Origin: Salisapilia sapeloensis
Lineage: Eukaryota; Oomycota; Peronosporomycetes; Peronosporales; Salisapiliaceae
Length of the DNA: 64,000 bases
Assembly (NCBI GenBank): GCA_023334545.1
Contig: JAADVB010000088.1
Location: forward strand, 1-64,000
Direction: 5' to 3'
The notes under the pieces are model-generated. The model did not search any database and had not been told where the DNA came from. It saw only the letters and a program-made list of their open reading frames with translations. Every line of letters starts with the position of its first letter. Positions within the stretch are counted from its first letter, which is position 1. Made by a program: the position numbers and the translations under genes. Shown one piece after another: positions 29,981-40,614 of this stretch.

Positions 29981-31405
29981 CTATTGAAATTGCTGGAATT
30001 GCGAGCTGGTAATCGCATCATACGCGTTGATCAGACCGTACCCAGATTCGTCATTCTTCCAGCTTGGGTCGCTTGGTCTTCCACAAGTGGAACTGGAGAC
30101 CGTTATATCCTTCTTGGCGTTGTATGAAAAAATGTATTTGATCATCTTGGCATTTAGACCCGGTTGCTCGCTCATGACAAGTGCCGCAGCACCGGAAAAG
30201 TAGGGAGCAGCCATACTGGTACCAGAGCTTGTAGTATAGCTTGTATCGCTGTCACGCGACGTCGTCCGAATGCCATCTCCTGGGGCGACAAAGTCTGGTT
30301 TCGTATGGCGCTGCGCAGACGGCCCTCGCGCACTGCTTGATCTCAGAGCGTTATTTACGTCTAAAGCACCAATACCGATGCTAACGTCGTAGTCACCAGG
30401 AGACTCAACACTAGAGCAGCCTGAGCCAGAGTTTCCAGCTGCAAAAACCGGGACAATACCAGCTCGTTCCCATGCGTACACAGTACAATAGAAGAAATCA
30501 TCATACCGACCAACTCCCCAGCTATTGCTGATAATATCTGGAGCTTTAGAGCAGTCTTCATTGCCCCAGTAATCTGTCGGACACAGCATCCACTGTCCAC
30601 ATTTCTTTAGATCCGATTCAAGGCATCTACCTCCTTTGCAGCCATGGCAAGCAATCCATTCGGCTTCTGGAGCAACGCCGGTACCTTTGTCTCCAACCGC
30701 CACACCGGCAACTTTTGTGCCATGACCATGACTGTCGTAAGGGTAAGGAACGTTATCAGCAGGGTCGTACCAGCCATAGCTTTGGCGAAAATTATCACGA
30801 AGGGCTTCGTGTTGGACGTTGACACCAGTGTCGATAATACCGATGACGACGCCACTGCCTCTTGTGCCTCGATCCCAGACTTGCGGTGCTGAAATTTTCT
30901 CAATGCCCCATGGAATATCTTCATCTTGCTCCGCAACAGATACTGCCGCGTCTTCATCCAATTCGACAATGGAGTTGGCTCTAATGAAACTTTCATCAGG
31001 CACTTGACCTAGAAGAGCTTGAAGAATATCGGTCGTGGCGCCGAGAATGCGGCATTCACAACTGATTGGAATCGTTTCACTTGTTGGTCTACCCACCCCC
31101 AAAAGTATGTGGACGAGTCCGAAGACAAGTTGAAGGACCTGCTGTAGCAAGCTCTCACAATTGGGAGCTGTGTCGTGAATCATTCTCTTGATTGCCGTGA
31201 TATTCTGCTCTTTTGTCATGCTCGAAGTCAGGTGGAGATCATCAATCTTCTTAATAGGGTCGCACATTGTGACCAATAGATCGACTTCACCGTCCGCAGC
31301 CAACCGACGATGCACTTCTGGATGTACTTCTGGTTTGGCATCCGAGGTGGTCATGGCAGTAACCATTAGAGTGAGCACCACCAACACCAATAATGAGAGC
31401 TTCAT
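29981..31405 (-). CDS. Secreted subtilisin-like serine protease (S8), copy 3
   Basis: Intronless, 474 residues, start at 31405 (MKLSLLVLVVLTLMVTAM signal peptide). The pro-region begins PEVHRRLAADGEVDLLVTM and carries extra cysteines (CESLLQQ, CECRIL) not present in copies 1 and 2. Catalytic residues are Asp in GIIDTGVNVQHE, His in DSHGHGTKVAGV (HGTK instead of HGTH), Asn in AAGNSGSG, Ser in SGTSMAAPYFSG. The usual CHGCKGGRC block and CSKAPDIISNSWG follow. The C-terminus is short and glutamine-rich (SSQFQQFQ). All active residues are present, so an active enzyme is likely. Confidence 0.92.
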   Translation of the reverse strand: MKLSLLVLVVLTLMVTAMTTSDAKPEVHPEVHRRLAADGEVDLLVTMCDPIKKIDDLHLTSSMTKEQNITAIKRMIHDTAPNCESLLQQVLQLVFGLVHILLGVGRPTSETIPISCECRILGATTDILQALLGQVPDESFIRANSIVELDEDAAVSVAEQDEDIPWGIEKISAPQVWDRGTRGSGVVIGIIDTGVNVQHEALRDNFRQSYGWYDPADNVPYPYDSHGHGTKVAGVAVGDKGTGVAPEAEWIACHGCKGGRCLESDLKKCGQWMLCPTDYWGNEDCSKAPDIISNSWGVGRYDDFFYCTVYAWERAGIVPVFAAGNSGSGCSSVESPGDYDVSIGIGALDVNNALRSSSARGPSAQRHTKPDFVAPGDGIRTTSRDSDTSYTTSSGTSMAAPYFSGAAALVMSEQPGLNAKMIKYIFSYNAKKDITVSSSTCGRPSDPSWKNDESGYGLINAYDAITSSQFQQFQ

Positions 31406-32374
31406 TATGCTTATGGTACGAGGAAGTCAGGGATATGGAAAAGAGAGGCCTCGGTCAGGATGTAGATGGCAATAAGCCAAAAGTTGAGAAATGAAAGCTA
31501 AGAGGCTGCTAACGTGTGCGTTGGCAAAGAAACGATGGCCAGGAGCTACGATTATTCACCAAGGAGGCGTTGTATAGAGCAGGCGAAAGGACGGTGGTAT
31601 CTTCTACGTTGAATGAGCCATGTAATCATTTAACATATACATCATGTCGGTTTCTACGATTGTAAGCAACTTTGATGTCACGTTGCAAGGACTCTTCCGA
31701 CTTTGACCTCTATGTCCACATGACATGCTTATGCACGCCTCTCCAATAGCATGGTATACTTGACTTTAGTTCCCGGTCTATCGCATACGACAACAGAAAG
31801 GCGTCTTCGTTCGTATCAAATCATGTTCTTCTATGCATCTATATGGAGATCGTTCTTTGCTCGCGACATGTTAAGTGCAATTCGCAGAAGGATCTTTTCG
31901 ACGTTAGGTCCGAATGGGATTTGTAGCGGTAATACGTTTGACTAATGCCTTCCCTCGTGATCGCATAACATTCCCCACATGTAGAAACCTTGTGCCTTTC
32001 CAGTTAAGATCAATGTAGGAACCTGCGACGGACCATTTCAAATGCGTGGTCGTACACTGGTAGCATGAGTCTAATTGCAAACTACTAGAATATTTACCCA
32101 AACGATGATGTATTCGCCATCGTGCACCAAGTGCAAGATATAGTGACAAACTTTATTTGACAAAATGTAGAATTTTCTCAAAGCATCTTGTGGTAACCTA
32201 AAGATTTATGTTTGTGGTTCTCAAATTTCGAAGTCTCGAGGAAGTAGAAATGAAACGTTGAAGTGTATTACATGCTCACTTTGTGAACTGCCCTCGTCAG
32301 CATGCTAGACTTTTCTTTGGTAGTGGAGTGATGGCGGTTAAACACCTTTAAATGTACAAGCAAGTTGCATCGCT
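31406..32374. other. Gene-poor spacer between proteases
   Basis: 969 bp between copies 3 and 4, AT-rich in parts. The longest open frames (81 and 64 codons) show no similarity or coding bias that I can see. Presumably holds the copy 3 promoter. No repeat or mobile signature was found by eye. Confidence 0.4.
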
Positions 32375-33814
32375 TTACACAGACGTCATTGCTTGGTATC
32401 CCTTGATGAGTCCAGCACCATAGCCATTGTTCGGGTACGAAGATGAAGGAGTGCATGTGGATATATCGCTGGCCAGCTCGCGGTCCGCGTTTGCTTGTAA
32501 CAACTCCTTGACGTCGTCCACATTCAACTCTTTGTTCTTGCTTTTGAGTAGCAATGCAATGCCTGCAGTATGTGGAGCTGCCATACTCGTACCGGACTTG
32601 TATACGTAGCTTGTATCGGAAGCAATACCTGCTGATCGAATATTTGCACCAGGTGCAACAACGTCAGGCTTGGTGTGGCCTTGGTAGTTTGGTCCACGAC
32701 TGCTTCGGTCGACAAGACGATCTCCGTTAGTGGCATCAATCGAGCCGACACCAATGACAGTGGTGTAATCTCCTGGTGACACAACTGTTTGGCAGCTCGG
32801 ACCGCTGTTGCCGATTGCAAATACGCTAATCATGTCAAGGGCATGCCATGTCTTCATTGCGCACGTGTAGCTTGTATCGCCATAGGATGTGCCCCAACTA
32901 TTAGTGACTACATCTGGAGCTGCATTGCAATCCGAGTTACTTTGTGGTGACCAATAGTCGTGAGGACAGGCCATGAAATCCATACAGGCTATAAGAGCGC
33001 TCTTCCAGCACCCGTTAGATCGGCAGCCCATGCATGCAATCCACTCAGCACCAGGAGCAACACCGATGCCATTCGATCCCACCGCAATGCCCATCGTGTG
33101 GGTTCCGTGACCATGGTCGTCCTGTGGCTGACTCATCGACTCGTCGTATGGGTTGTACCAACCTTTGTAAGATCGGTAACGGTCTTCAAGCGACTCATGT
33201 TTAAGGAAAACACCAGTATCAATGGATCCAATCACCGTTCCTTCCCCCAACGTTTGGTCATGCTCCCACACTTGGGGAGCTTGAACATCAGTAACACCCG
33301 GTTCAGCGTTGGCAGTATCCAGCACTTGAGCAGCGATAAAGTCACTCACAAAAGAGAATAGCGCATCGATAAGAGGGATGTTGGAGACTAAGGTTTCCAG
33401 AAGCTGTAGGCTAGGCTTCTTGATTACAAGTTCCATCGACGTGAAGTGGCATCGACAACCCTCATGCTCACTCGGATTAGAGTCACATTCGTTTAAAATG
33501 TCTTGGAACTTGGTAGTACACATTTGCTTTAACGCTGCAACCACTTTGCTCTTGTAGTTTGGATCAGTCTTCGAAATGGAGATGAAGATAGCGTCCATTT
33601 CTGCTTGGACCGGCGTTTGGGACGCTACCATCATTATATCAGGAACGTTTTCTAGTCCCAACTTGGTTAGCGTAGTAGACACTGTTTTATCGACTGCAGC
33701 TAGAGCGTCCCCGAGTAGGCCAGCTTGCGCTTCGGCATTGGTTGGTGTAAACGTGCTGGAAGCAACCGAGGTTACGACCAGTACGGCTTTGACAAGCGAC
33801 GAGATCAAGTTCAT
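32375..33814 (-). CDS. Secreted subtilisin-like serine protease (S8), copy 4 with divergent pro-region
   Basis: Intronless, 479 residues from the ATG at 33814 (MNLISSLVKAVLVVTSV signal peptide). The catalytic domain is complete: Asp in GSIDTGVFLKHE, His in DHGHGTHTMG, Asn in AIGNSGPSC, Ser in SGTSMAAPHTAG; the CMGCRSNGC and CNAAPDVVTNSWG blocks mark the same subgroup. The pro-region differs from the other copies: the VDLLVTM-like strand and the PxVHR start are absent, and a cysteine-rich segment with the pattern C...C...C-R-C (MCTTKF, NECDSN, HEGCRCHF) takes its place. The propeptide normally folds the enzyme and inhibits it, so a different activation route is possible. Confidence 0.92.
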   Translation of the reverse strand: MNLISSLVKAVLVVTSVASSTFTPTNAEAQAGLLGDALAAVDKTVSTTLTKLGLENVPDIMMVASQTPVQAEMDAIFISISKTDPNYKSKVVAALKQMCTTKFQDILNECDSNPSEHEGCRCHFTSMELVIKKPSLQLLETLVSNIPLIDALFSFVSDFIAAQVLDTANAEPGVTDVQAPQVWEHDQTLGEGTVIGSIDTGVFLKHESLEDRYRSYKGWYNPYDESMSQPQDDHGHGTHTMGIAVGSNGIGVAPGAEWIACMGCRSNGCWKSALIACMDFMACPHDYWSPQSNSDCNAAPDVVTNSWGTSYGDTSYTCAMKTWHALDMISVFAIGNSGPSCQTVVSPGDYTTVIGVGSIDATNGDRLVDRSSRGPNYQGHTKPDVVAPGANIRSAGIASDTSYVYKSGTSMAAPHTAGIALLLKSKNKELNVDDVKELLQANADRELASDISTCTPSSSYPNNGYGAGLIKGYQAMTSV

Positions 33815-36136
33815 GATCAGCAAAAAGTCTTAGGCGCGAAATGTGATTTTTGGGGAATGGGAGTACTTGCAAGGTGTAAGCTAGAGCAAGAAAGTTGAGA
33901 AATGAGCCTTTAGTGCATCTCTTCCTCAATACTTGCCCCGTCGAGCAAACTTTCGAAGCAATGTTTCCGCTAAGCGACATGAGAAAAGACGCTGTAGGGA
34001 TTGCTAAGATAGGCAGAAGAAAGCATATAGTTCGAAATGAGCATCTAAGATCATGAGAATACGTATCGAATATACTTTTTGACGATACACGTCGTCATTC
34101 GAAGGGGCGTTGTTGAGATAGTGGGAGCGTCGAAATTGTTTGCTTGTTAGGACACTTTGGAAGAAAAGCGTGGGGATCGTAATCCGCAGAGAAATATTTT
34201 CATACAAGTTTGCAGCATTAAAAAGGATCTAACGAATGTCATGTCTTCCGTCGAGGCTATGAAAAACTTCTATAGGGACGCTAAGGCACGATAGTACGTG
34301 CTGTGGTCCTACAAATAGCATGGAAAAAATCCATGCGCCTGCTCGAGCAAAAGACAGTGTCGTATGCGTCGTGAGTTCCATACCAAATAAAAAACTCACT
34401 TAAAGGAGTCTTTCCTCTTACTGTAGTCAGACGTAAAGGAATTACAATAAAAGTTACTAGCATGATACGGCATGTAGAGTGCTTTTCATTTGCCACAAAT
34501 GCTAGACTAATGAGGTTACTATTGCCCTCCATCCATACGTAGACAGACTACTTAGATCGCTACGCAGAAGAAATACTTTTTGTGCGCATTGCGATTGTAT
34601 TTACATACCAGCCTGTCGTCATGTCCCCGTGAGTGCCAACATGGAGAAGAAAAGTTCACGTTCGTAGAATAGAAAGTTATGAGGAGGAAGGTCGTCATAC
34701 TTTTCGAAAATATCGATTTGCTTCAAAGAGGTTGTTTCGTGCCAAGCTGACATCTTTCGTCTATATCCGCAGAATAAGCGCCGCCGAAGACAACTCAAAG
34801 TCGAGGGGGTGAAGGATCGGACATATTGGCTCATTTGTATTCAAAGAAATTCAAATTTTTGGTCTGGTAACAACAAACGAGTTTGCATGATCCATGAGAT
34901 ACAGCACATATAATTTGTTTAAAGTTAATAGCCTCGCAAACTCTTGATATATGTACTGGGCTTGTAGCAACGACGGCTGATTGAGAAGATCCTCTACTTC
35001 CGTTTTAATTGACAATCTAGTCGTTCCCACTACTACCCCATTAACGCTTTACGTGTCTACATGGTGCCAAAGTGTTTGGCTTAAGCATTAATAATTGTGA
35101 TACTGCAATTGATCCTGATATATGTATGCACCTATGGTACGAGTTCGGAGCTACTGGAAATGAATTAAAGATAGAATGAGCACATCTACTTAGTCATAGA
35201 AACCCGTTTTGCTAAGTGATTTAGCAGCGATCTCATCTCGATAACTTGTTCCAAAGCATATCGCTTTACGGACCATTCCAAGGTTACCGGCTATAAGCAC
35301 AAGACATTTTCAACTCAAGGCGCATACAAGGGATGTGTATGCCTACCAGTGGTTAAGCTTCCAGCGAGCCTCAAAAAGTTAGCTGGTTTCGTGCGATGAA
35401 TCGCAAGACTATGAAGTGACTCTAAAAAGCATTCATCGGCCACAGCTAGATATCACGACAGCACTGCACATTTTAACTATTAGACGCAGTTGTTTTTGCT
35501 GATCAATATCACAAGATAGGCACTTGAACGGTAATTTATCAAAGTACGCTCGTAGTAGCCATGAAGGGAAGGATACTCGTCGACAATGCATTTCGACTTA
35601 AATAGTTTATTTCACTGTCTATCCACACGACAACAGCTAGATTGGTATTTGAGCACAGTGAAGCATCAAGCTTTAAATGCTCTTAGCCAACAATCGAGTA
35701 TAAGCGATGCCAACTACCCTCCCCCGGCTCAGAACCAAAGTTCAGTCTTCCCAATCGTCGACGACATGATGAAGAGACATGCGTGACGAAAGTTACACTA
35801 TCTCTCAAGCAAGATGGTAAACTGCCAACGACGACAAACAGAGGAGTAGTCAATCGTCCAGATAGCATATTGCTACAGTCCTACACGAATTTGACCTCTC
35901 AAAGTTACCAGACCAGACCAGACTTACAAACTCTTATGTCCATTACTTTTGACATTGACTCACTATGATGTAATATACATAAAGCACCTCATCTGCTTAT
36001 CATAAAGGCACACGATTTCTTTATCTTCAAATGCGTAAAATTTATGCACATTAAGTGGATGCATCACTCGTACCCCCACCTACATCTTTGCCTCTTCTTT
36101 GGCTCAGCTACTCTGTCAAGAGTGATCTATGCGAAA
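33815..36136. other. 2.3 kb gene-poor region
   Basis: No confident gene. The largest frames are under 100 codons, scattered over both strands, with no conserved motif. The sequence is AT-rich and contains no long ORF, tRNA or simple repeat array that I can identify. It sits in the middle of the tandem protease cluster and could be the decayed remnant of a further copy or of an inserted element, but I see no readable S8 motif. Confidence 0.4.
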
Positions 36137-37522
36137 TTACACAGCGTCGATCGCGGCTTCAATGTTCAATCGACCGTAACCGTATTGGTTGTTCGGGAAT
36201 GTGCCGTCGTCAATACCACCACAGGCACGGGTCGTCATGGCCAGGCCTTCCGTCACGGCTGTACTTGTTAGCGCATGCAAAACATCGTCGAATTCCATGT
36301 CTCCCTTTGCAGCAATCATCAAGGCAATGGCTCCAGACACATGTGGCGCAGCCATACTTGTACCGGTGTCCGTGGCATACGCGTCGTCATCTGTGTACCA
36401 AGCGGATTTGATGTCCGTGCCAGGGGCAGAGATCTCAGGCTTGAGCTTGCCCTTCATGCCCGGACCTCTGCTGCTTCTTTCATTCAGTCCATCTGTCTGG
36501 TTCGTGTTGCCAACGGAGATGACATTCGGGTAGTCTCCAGGCGACGTAGCAGTACTACAAAGAGGGCCATTGTTTCCGTTCGACACAACAGGGATGATAC
36601 TCGCGCTGTGCCATGCTTCCACAATGTCTTCATAAAAGTCCAAATTGCTTCCACCGCCCCAACTATTACTGACGATATGAGGAGCCTTTGAGCAGTCTTC
36701 GTTCTCGCCGTTCGTGTCATGTGGACACGCAATGTACTCGCCACAAGCGAGCAGATCAGATTGGTAGCAACCAGTGGCACGGCATCCTTTGCAGGCCATC
36801 CAACCAACACCAGGTGCGACACCAATGCCATTCGAGCCAGCGATGATGCCCATCGTGTGCGTACCATGACCGGAGCTGTCGTTTGGCTTCTCAGACTTTT
36901 CGTATGGGTCGAACCAGCCAAAGTCACCGATGAAGTTTCCTTCGAGAGCTTCATGCGTGCCTCGGACGCCAGAATCAATGTTAGCTACGATGACACCTTC
37001 ACCTGTGTTTCCGCTGTCCCAAAGCTTCGGCGCATTGATCTTTTCGATACCCCACTCAGCGTCGGATGAGTTGTTTACCACGACGGCAGATTGATCACTT
37101 AGTACAGGCAGTGGTAACACGAGCTCTTCTGCCACTGACTTTACACTTGGGAGGTTTGCAATTGCGTTGACGACCTCCTCCGTCGCGCCTTCAACATAGA
37201 TCGCGTTGGAAATCCAGTGGCACTTGTACTGCCGGAACTTTTCTGCTTGCGCATTGAGGTTGTCTTCCACTTCTTTTTGTGTAGACTTTGCCGCATCGCG
37301 CAAAGCTTTCACGACAGCCTTAATACGCTCTTCTCGACTGTTAAAAAAGTCTTCTACGAACGATAGAGGGGAAGCAATCGGTTTCTCCATCGTGACGATC
37401 AGATTGGATTCGCCTTGGGATTTTAATGCCCGATGGACACCTGGATCAACAAATGCAGCATCAGACATTGTTGCGATGGTCACAACGGTGGCGAGCGCGG
37501 AAGCAAAGGATATCGACACCAT
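36137..37522 (-). CDS. Secreted subtilisin-like serine protease (S8), copy 5
   Basis: Intronless, 461 residues, signal peptide MVSISFASALATVVTIA from the ATG at 37522. The pro-region has PGVHRALKSQGESNLIVTM, close to copy 1. The catalytic Asp is in ANIDSGVRGTHE (DSG where the other copies have DTG), His in SSGHGTHTMG, Asn in VVSNGNNGPLC, Ser in DTGTSMAAPHVSG. CKGCRATGC and CSKAPHIVSNSWGG are conserved. Overall it resembles copy 1 most, suggesting these two are sister duplicates although they lie on opposite strands 25 kb apart. No C-terminal cysteine tail. Confidence 0.93.
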   Translation of the reverse strand: MVSISFASALATVVTIATMSDAAFVDPGVHRALKSQGESNLIVTMEKPIASPLSFVEDFFNSREERIKAVVKALRDAAKSTQKEVEDNLNAQAEKFRQYKCHWISNAIYVEGATEEVVNAIANLPSVKSVAEELVLPLPVLSDQSAVVVNNSSDAEWGIEKINAPKLWDSGNTGEGVIVANIDSGVRGTHEALEGNFIGDFGWFDPYEKSEKPNDSSGHGTHTMGIIAGSNGIGVAPGVGWMACKGCRATGCYQSDLLACGEYIACPHDTNGENEDCSKAPHIVSNSWGGGSNLDFYEDIVEAWHSASIIPVVSNGNNGPLCSTATSPGDYPNVISVGNTNQTDGLNERSSRGPGMKGKLKPEISAPGTDIKSAWYTDDDAYATDTGTSMAAPHVSGAIALMIAAKGDMEFDDVLHALTSTAVTEGLAMTTRACGGIDDGTFPNNQYGYGRLNIEAAIDAV

Positions 37523-38059
37523 TTCTCAAAACGAACGATGTACTTGTGGCCAACTCGGGAGATCGACGAATGAACACCACGACATCGTGCGATGTTAACG
37601 AGAGACAGAGCCCAGACGGGATCACTTCATTATCAGATAGGATGCAGATACCCATTTTTGTAAAAAAAGTTGTTGTGTCGTGAATGCGTAGGTGAATTGT
37701 GGAGGGTGTATTGATCACGTGTCTCTCATCTAGCTCGAAGCAGACTTTGTTAGACTTCTCGTCATATATTCATGTGCACATGCTGGACTCTATGAAAATC
37801 TAAATGACTACTTGTCGAAATCTAACAGTGTGCTTTCCATCCTGCTGGGAATCCAGCAAGGATACATCGACAAATTTCCCGGCACAGAATCACTTGATTG
37901 ACAACTGTAATGACTGAAATCCAGCATCATGATCTCTATGCTGCGTCTGTGATGGCCGTTTCTGAGAATTTCACTAACTTTCAACCTCAACTGGCGGATC
38001 TATCGGCGGTACTTAGTACTACAGTAGCCTTGTAAAACAAAAAATAGATTATTCGTTTC
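37523..38059. other. Intergenic region
   Basis: 537 bp between protease copy 5 and the lipid kinase gene. Only short chance ORFs (60-85 codons). The stretch immediately 5' of copy 5 presumably holds its promoter. Nothing else supported. Confidence 0.4.
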
Positions 38060-38893
38060 TTAGAGCCAACTAGCAATGTACAATCCCCAGTAACTCGCTT
38101 GCATGAAGACACCAGAGAGGAGTGGGAGTGTCAAGTTCTCATCCCATCCATTCACCTCCGTGCTTTCAGCTGCGCCGGCACATACACCAGCAACGAGGGC
38201 ATTCGTCCATGTATCCGATGCCGACATGGAAACTCCTCGGACCATAATATCGTACACGGCGGAGACGAGCGTGCAGGCGACGACGCATCCGACCAAGCCA
38301 GCGTACGACTTGTCTCCACTGAGCGCATTACGAAGTCTTCTCTGCACATTCTGGTCTCCATACAATCGACCTGCCAAGGCAGCCGATGGATCGCCTACTG
38401 CTAACTATATATAAATTCAGTAACCTTGTGTCTCTACGTGGGTCGATGGACGTACGTGCAGGATTGCGAGTCGTGCAATGTGAGCTGGGAAACTTGCTAG
38501 TGCAATTGCTGCGCCGATGAGGAAGAAATACAGACCTGGCAATGCATTTGCACTAACTTCCTTCTTACGAAGAAGTCCACCAAAGTACTGCTGATACATA
38601 TCATTTACACGCGTGTTGGACGCTCGCTTGGCGTTTAAAAAGTGGAAGGAGCAGGCGCCCGCCCCCAGAATGATGCAAGTCATAAACCAACCATAGTACA
38701 CACTCGATGCAACGATCAGTAGCCCAGTGGCAGCATGCTGCCCCTTGCGTCGTAGATATAAATCGCCTCGAAATGCCATATTCAGTCTACTATTGCCAGA
38801 TCGCTTGGAAGCTCGGGTTGGACGCTTCTGACCGCCGACGAGAATCTGAAATGCAAAGATGGAGAGGAAGACGATAGCAGTCGAAGAAATCAT
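38060..38893 (-). CDS. CTP-dependent lipid kinase (DGK1/dolichol kinase/phytol kinase family)
   Basis: Integral membrane protein likely to phosphorylate diacylglycerol, dolichol or a phytol-like alcohol using CTP. Exons 38893-38456 and 38404-38060, 260 residues from the methionine at 38893. An N-terminal signal-anchor (STAIVFLSIFAFQILVGG) is followed by LYLRRKGQHAATGLLIVASS, the R-K-x-x-H motif that opens this family, several membrane segments, then the hallmark GDPSAALAGRLYG, a KSYAGLVGCVVAC block and AESTEVNGWDENLTLPLLSG (E...DDN-like). These match the DGK1/SEC59 C-terminal half. The exact substrate cannot be decided. The start is the first ATG after a TTG-opened frame. Confidence 0.75.
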
Positions 38894-39235
38894 GGCAGAT
38901 AGCTCCAACGAAGCTGGACGGCTCCGGTCGAACGCCCGAGATGGGTGACGTCATGGAAATGTAGCCACTTGTACCGTCGACGTACCATGGATCGATACGG
39001 ATGCCTAGCCAAGTTTCCGTGAGACGAATATGATTTTTAGCCCTCCATTTTTCATTCTGCATGTACTTGTGCAGTCAATTCATTACATATTCCTTATCCA
39101 CACGTACACGAGACTAACACGTTCGTGTACGACCAAGATGTAGACGAACAAAGGCAAAGATAAATGCGTATTCACGGTGCACGAAAAAGACTTGATTTTT
39201 AATAAAGTGGAGGGGACATGCTGATCATCCTAAGC
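38894..39235. other. Intergenic region
   Basis: 342 bp holding the lipid kinase promoter (right of 38893) and the 3' side of the desaturase gene. A 90-codon minus frame runs through it but overlaps the kinase start region and is not supported. Confidence 0.4.
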
Positions 39236-40222
39236 CTAGTTGGCCTTCTTGAGTTCGGCCAATGCAGCCTGGGGGTCGTCACGTTCTTCGTCAATGACCT
39301 CCTTGACCTTCTTCGGGCTCGAGCTGCTCGAAGCCTGCTCCTTCTCCGTCTTACTCTTCTGCATCGCAGCCCAAATGTTGGTTGCACGACGACGGTCGTA
39401 GACAAGACCAACAGACGCAAGCAAGTCGATCGTCAACTTGGTCGGGTTGTACTGTTCCGACGCTCCCAACTCACTCGTGGCGTAGTCGTACGGGAACTTG
39501 TGGTGCCAGTTGTGCCAGCCCTCGCCAACGGCAAAGAAGGACACGAACGCGTTCTCACGCGGAGGAATGTCCGCGTACGGCTGGTAACCGTAGAAGTGAG
39601 CGGCACTGTTCACGAGCCACGTCGCGTGGAGGACGAGGGTGTAACGAAGGAAGCCGCAGATGAAGAGCGCGTTGAACCACGACTCGTCGGCAGCCTTCAT
39701 GGTCACGAGCATCGGGAAAGCAAAGCACATGAAGAGGTTTCCCCACGGGTTCAGTTTCTCCTGAAGCACGACCACCCAGTCGGCCCACAGGTCGTCATAG
39801 TTGAGCTTCTTACCGGCCGCATGGACTTCCGGTGCCTTCTTCTGGAGCAACCAGCCCATGTGCGCGAAGAAGAATCCGCGGCCAGAGTTGTGCGGGTCGG
39901 CGACCGTGTCGGAGTACTTGTGGTGGACACGGTGGTCACGCGTCCAGTGGAAGATCGTGCCTTGGTTGGCCATCGAGTTACAGAGCATGAGGAAAAATCG
40001 GACGGATCCGTGGGCCTTGTACGATTTGTGGGCCCATAGTCGGTGGGCACCAGCAGTGATGCCGACACCGCTAAAGTAGTAGAAGATGAGACCAAGGAGG
40101 TATGTCTGCCACTTGCAGTCGAAGAGGCATGCCAGACCGACGATCGCACCGATGTGGACGATGGACATGTAGTAGATCATGAACCAATTGGCCTCCTTGT
40201 AAAGTTCCGCCCAGGTTGCCAT
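39236..40222 (-). CDS. Acyl-CoA delta-9 desaturase
   Basis: Membrane di-iron stearoyl-CoA-type desaturase of the ER, 328 residues, intronless. The three histidine boxes are intact: HRLWAH in AGAHRLWAHKSYKAH, HRVHH in DHRVHHKYSDT, and HNWHH in GEGWHNWHHKFPYDYA. Flanking conserved pieces are GITAGAHR and SGRGFFFAHMGWLL. Four membrane segments surround them. The C-terminus is lysine- and serine-rich, followed by short acidic DERDDPQAALAELKK. The gene is compact and no cytochrome b5 domain is fused at the C-terminus, unlike yeast Ole1. Codon usage is GC-rich and strongly biased, suggesting high expression. Confidence 0.96.
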   Translation of the reverse strand: MATWAELYKEANWFMIYYMSIVHIGAIVGLACLFDCKWQTYLLGLIFYYFSGVGITAGAHRLWAHKSYKAHGSVRFFLMLCNSMANQGTIFHWTRDHRVHHKYSDTVADPHNSGRGFFFAHMGWLLQKKAPEVHAAGKKLNYDDLWADWVVVLQEKLNPWGNLFMCFAFPMLVTMKAADESWFNALFICGFLRYTLVLHATWLVNSAAHFYGYQPYADIPPRENAFVSFFAVGEGWHNWHHKFPYDYATSELGASEQYNPTKLTIDLLASVGLVYDRRRATNIWAAMQKSKTEKEQASSSSSPKKVKEVIDEERDDPQAALAELKKAN

Positions 40223-40614
40223 ATTGGATGTCGATGCGCTTGTGATCTACAAAGTAGATTTGGAAATGAGCTTTAGGATGGACCGGAAGGTGGCAATGGA
40301 TCGGTATCGTCTCAGTCCACGCAATCTCCATTTTGGTCGGATGTCATCTCGATGCCATCTCCTTTGACTTGAACTAATTATGTGACCGACTCCCTCCACA
40401 CGTATCAGCTGTTGACGCAATAGTGGCCCAGGACTGGTTCCGCTCGTTGCAACGCCAGTGAATTCAACTCGGTTGCAATGACATGGCGGTCTACAACACA
40501 TGAACACCAGCCCTTGGTACGTATGACACCAAATCATGATCCAAAAGAAAAATATCTCAGAAGATGAAAAAGAGTTGATTTCATTCTATTCCTTTTTCCA
40601 ACACATCACCACAA
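40223..40614. other. Intergenic region
   Basis: 392 bp between the desaturase start and the LRR kinase stop, both minus strand. It should contain the desaturase promoter; a leader intron is possible but not demonstrated. No other feature. Confidence 0.4.

Noticed and set aside
39218-40039. 273-codon plus-strand ORF across the desaturase gene
   Set aside because: It is antisense shadow of a GC-rich, highly biased gene whose histidine boxes are on the minus strand.
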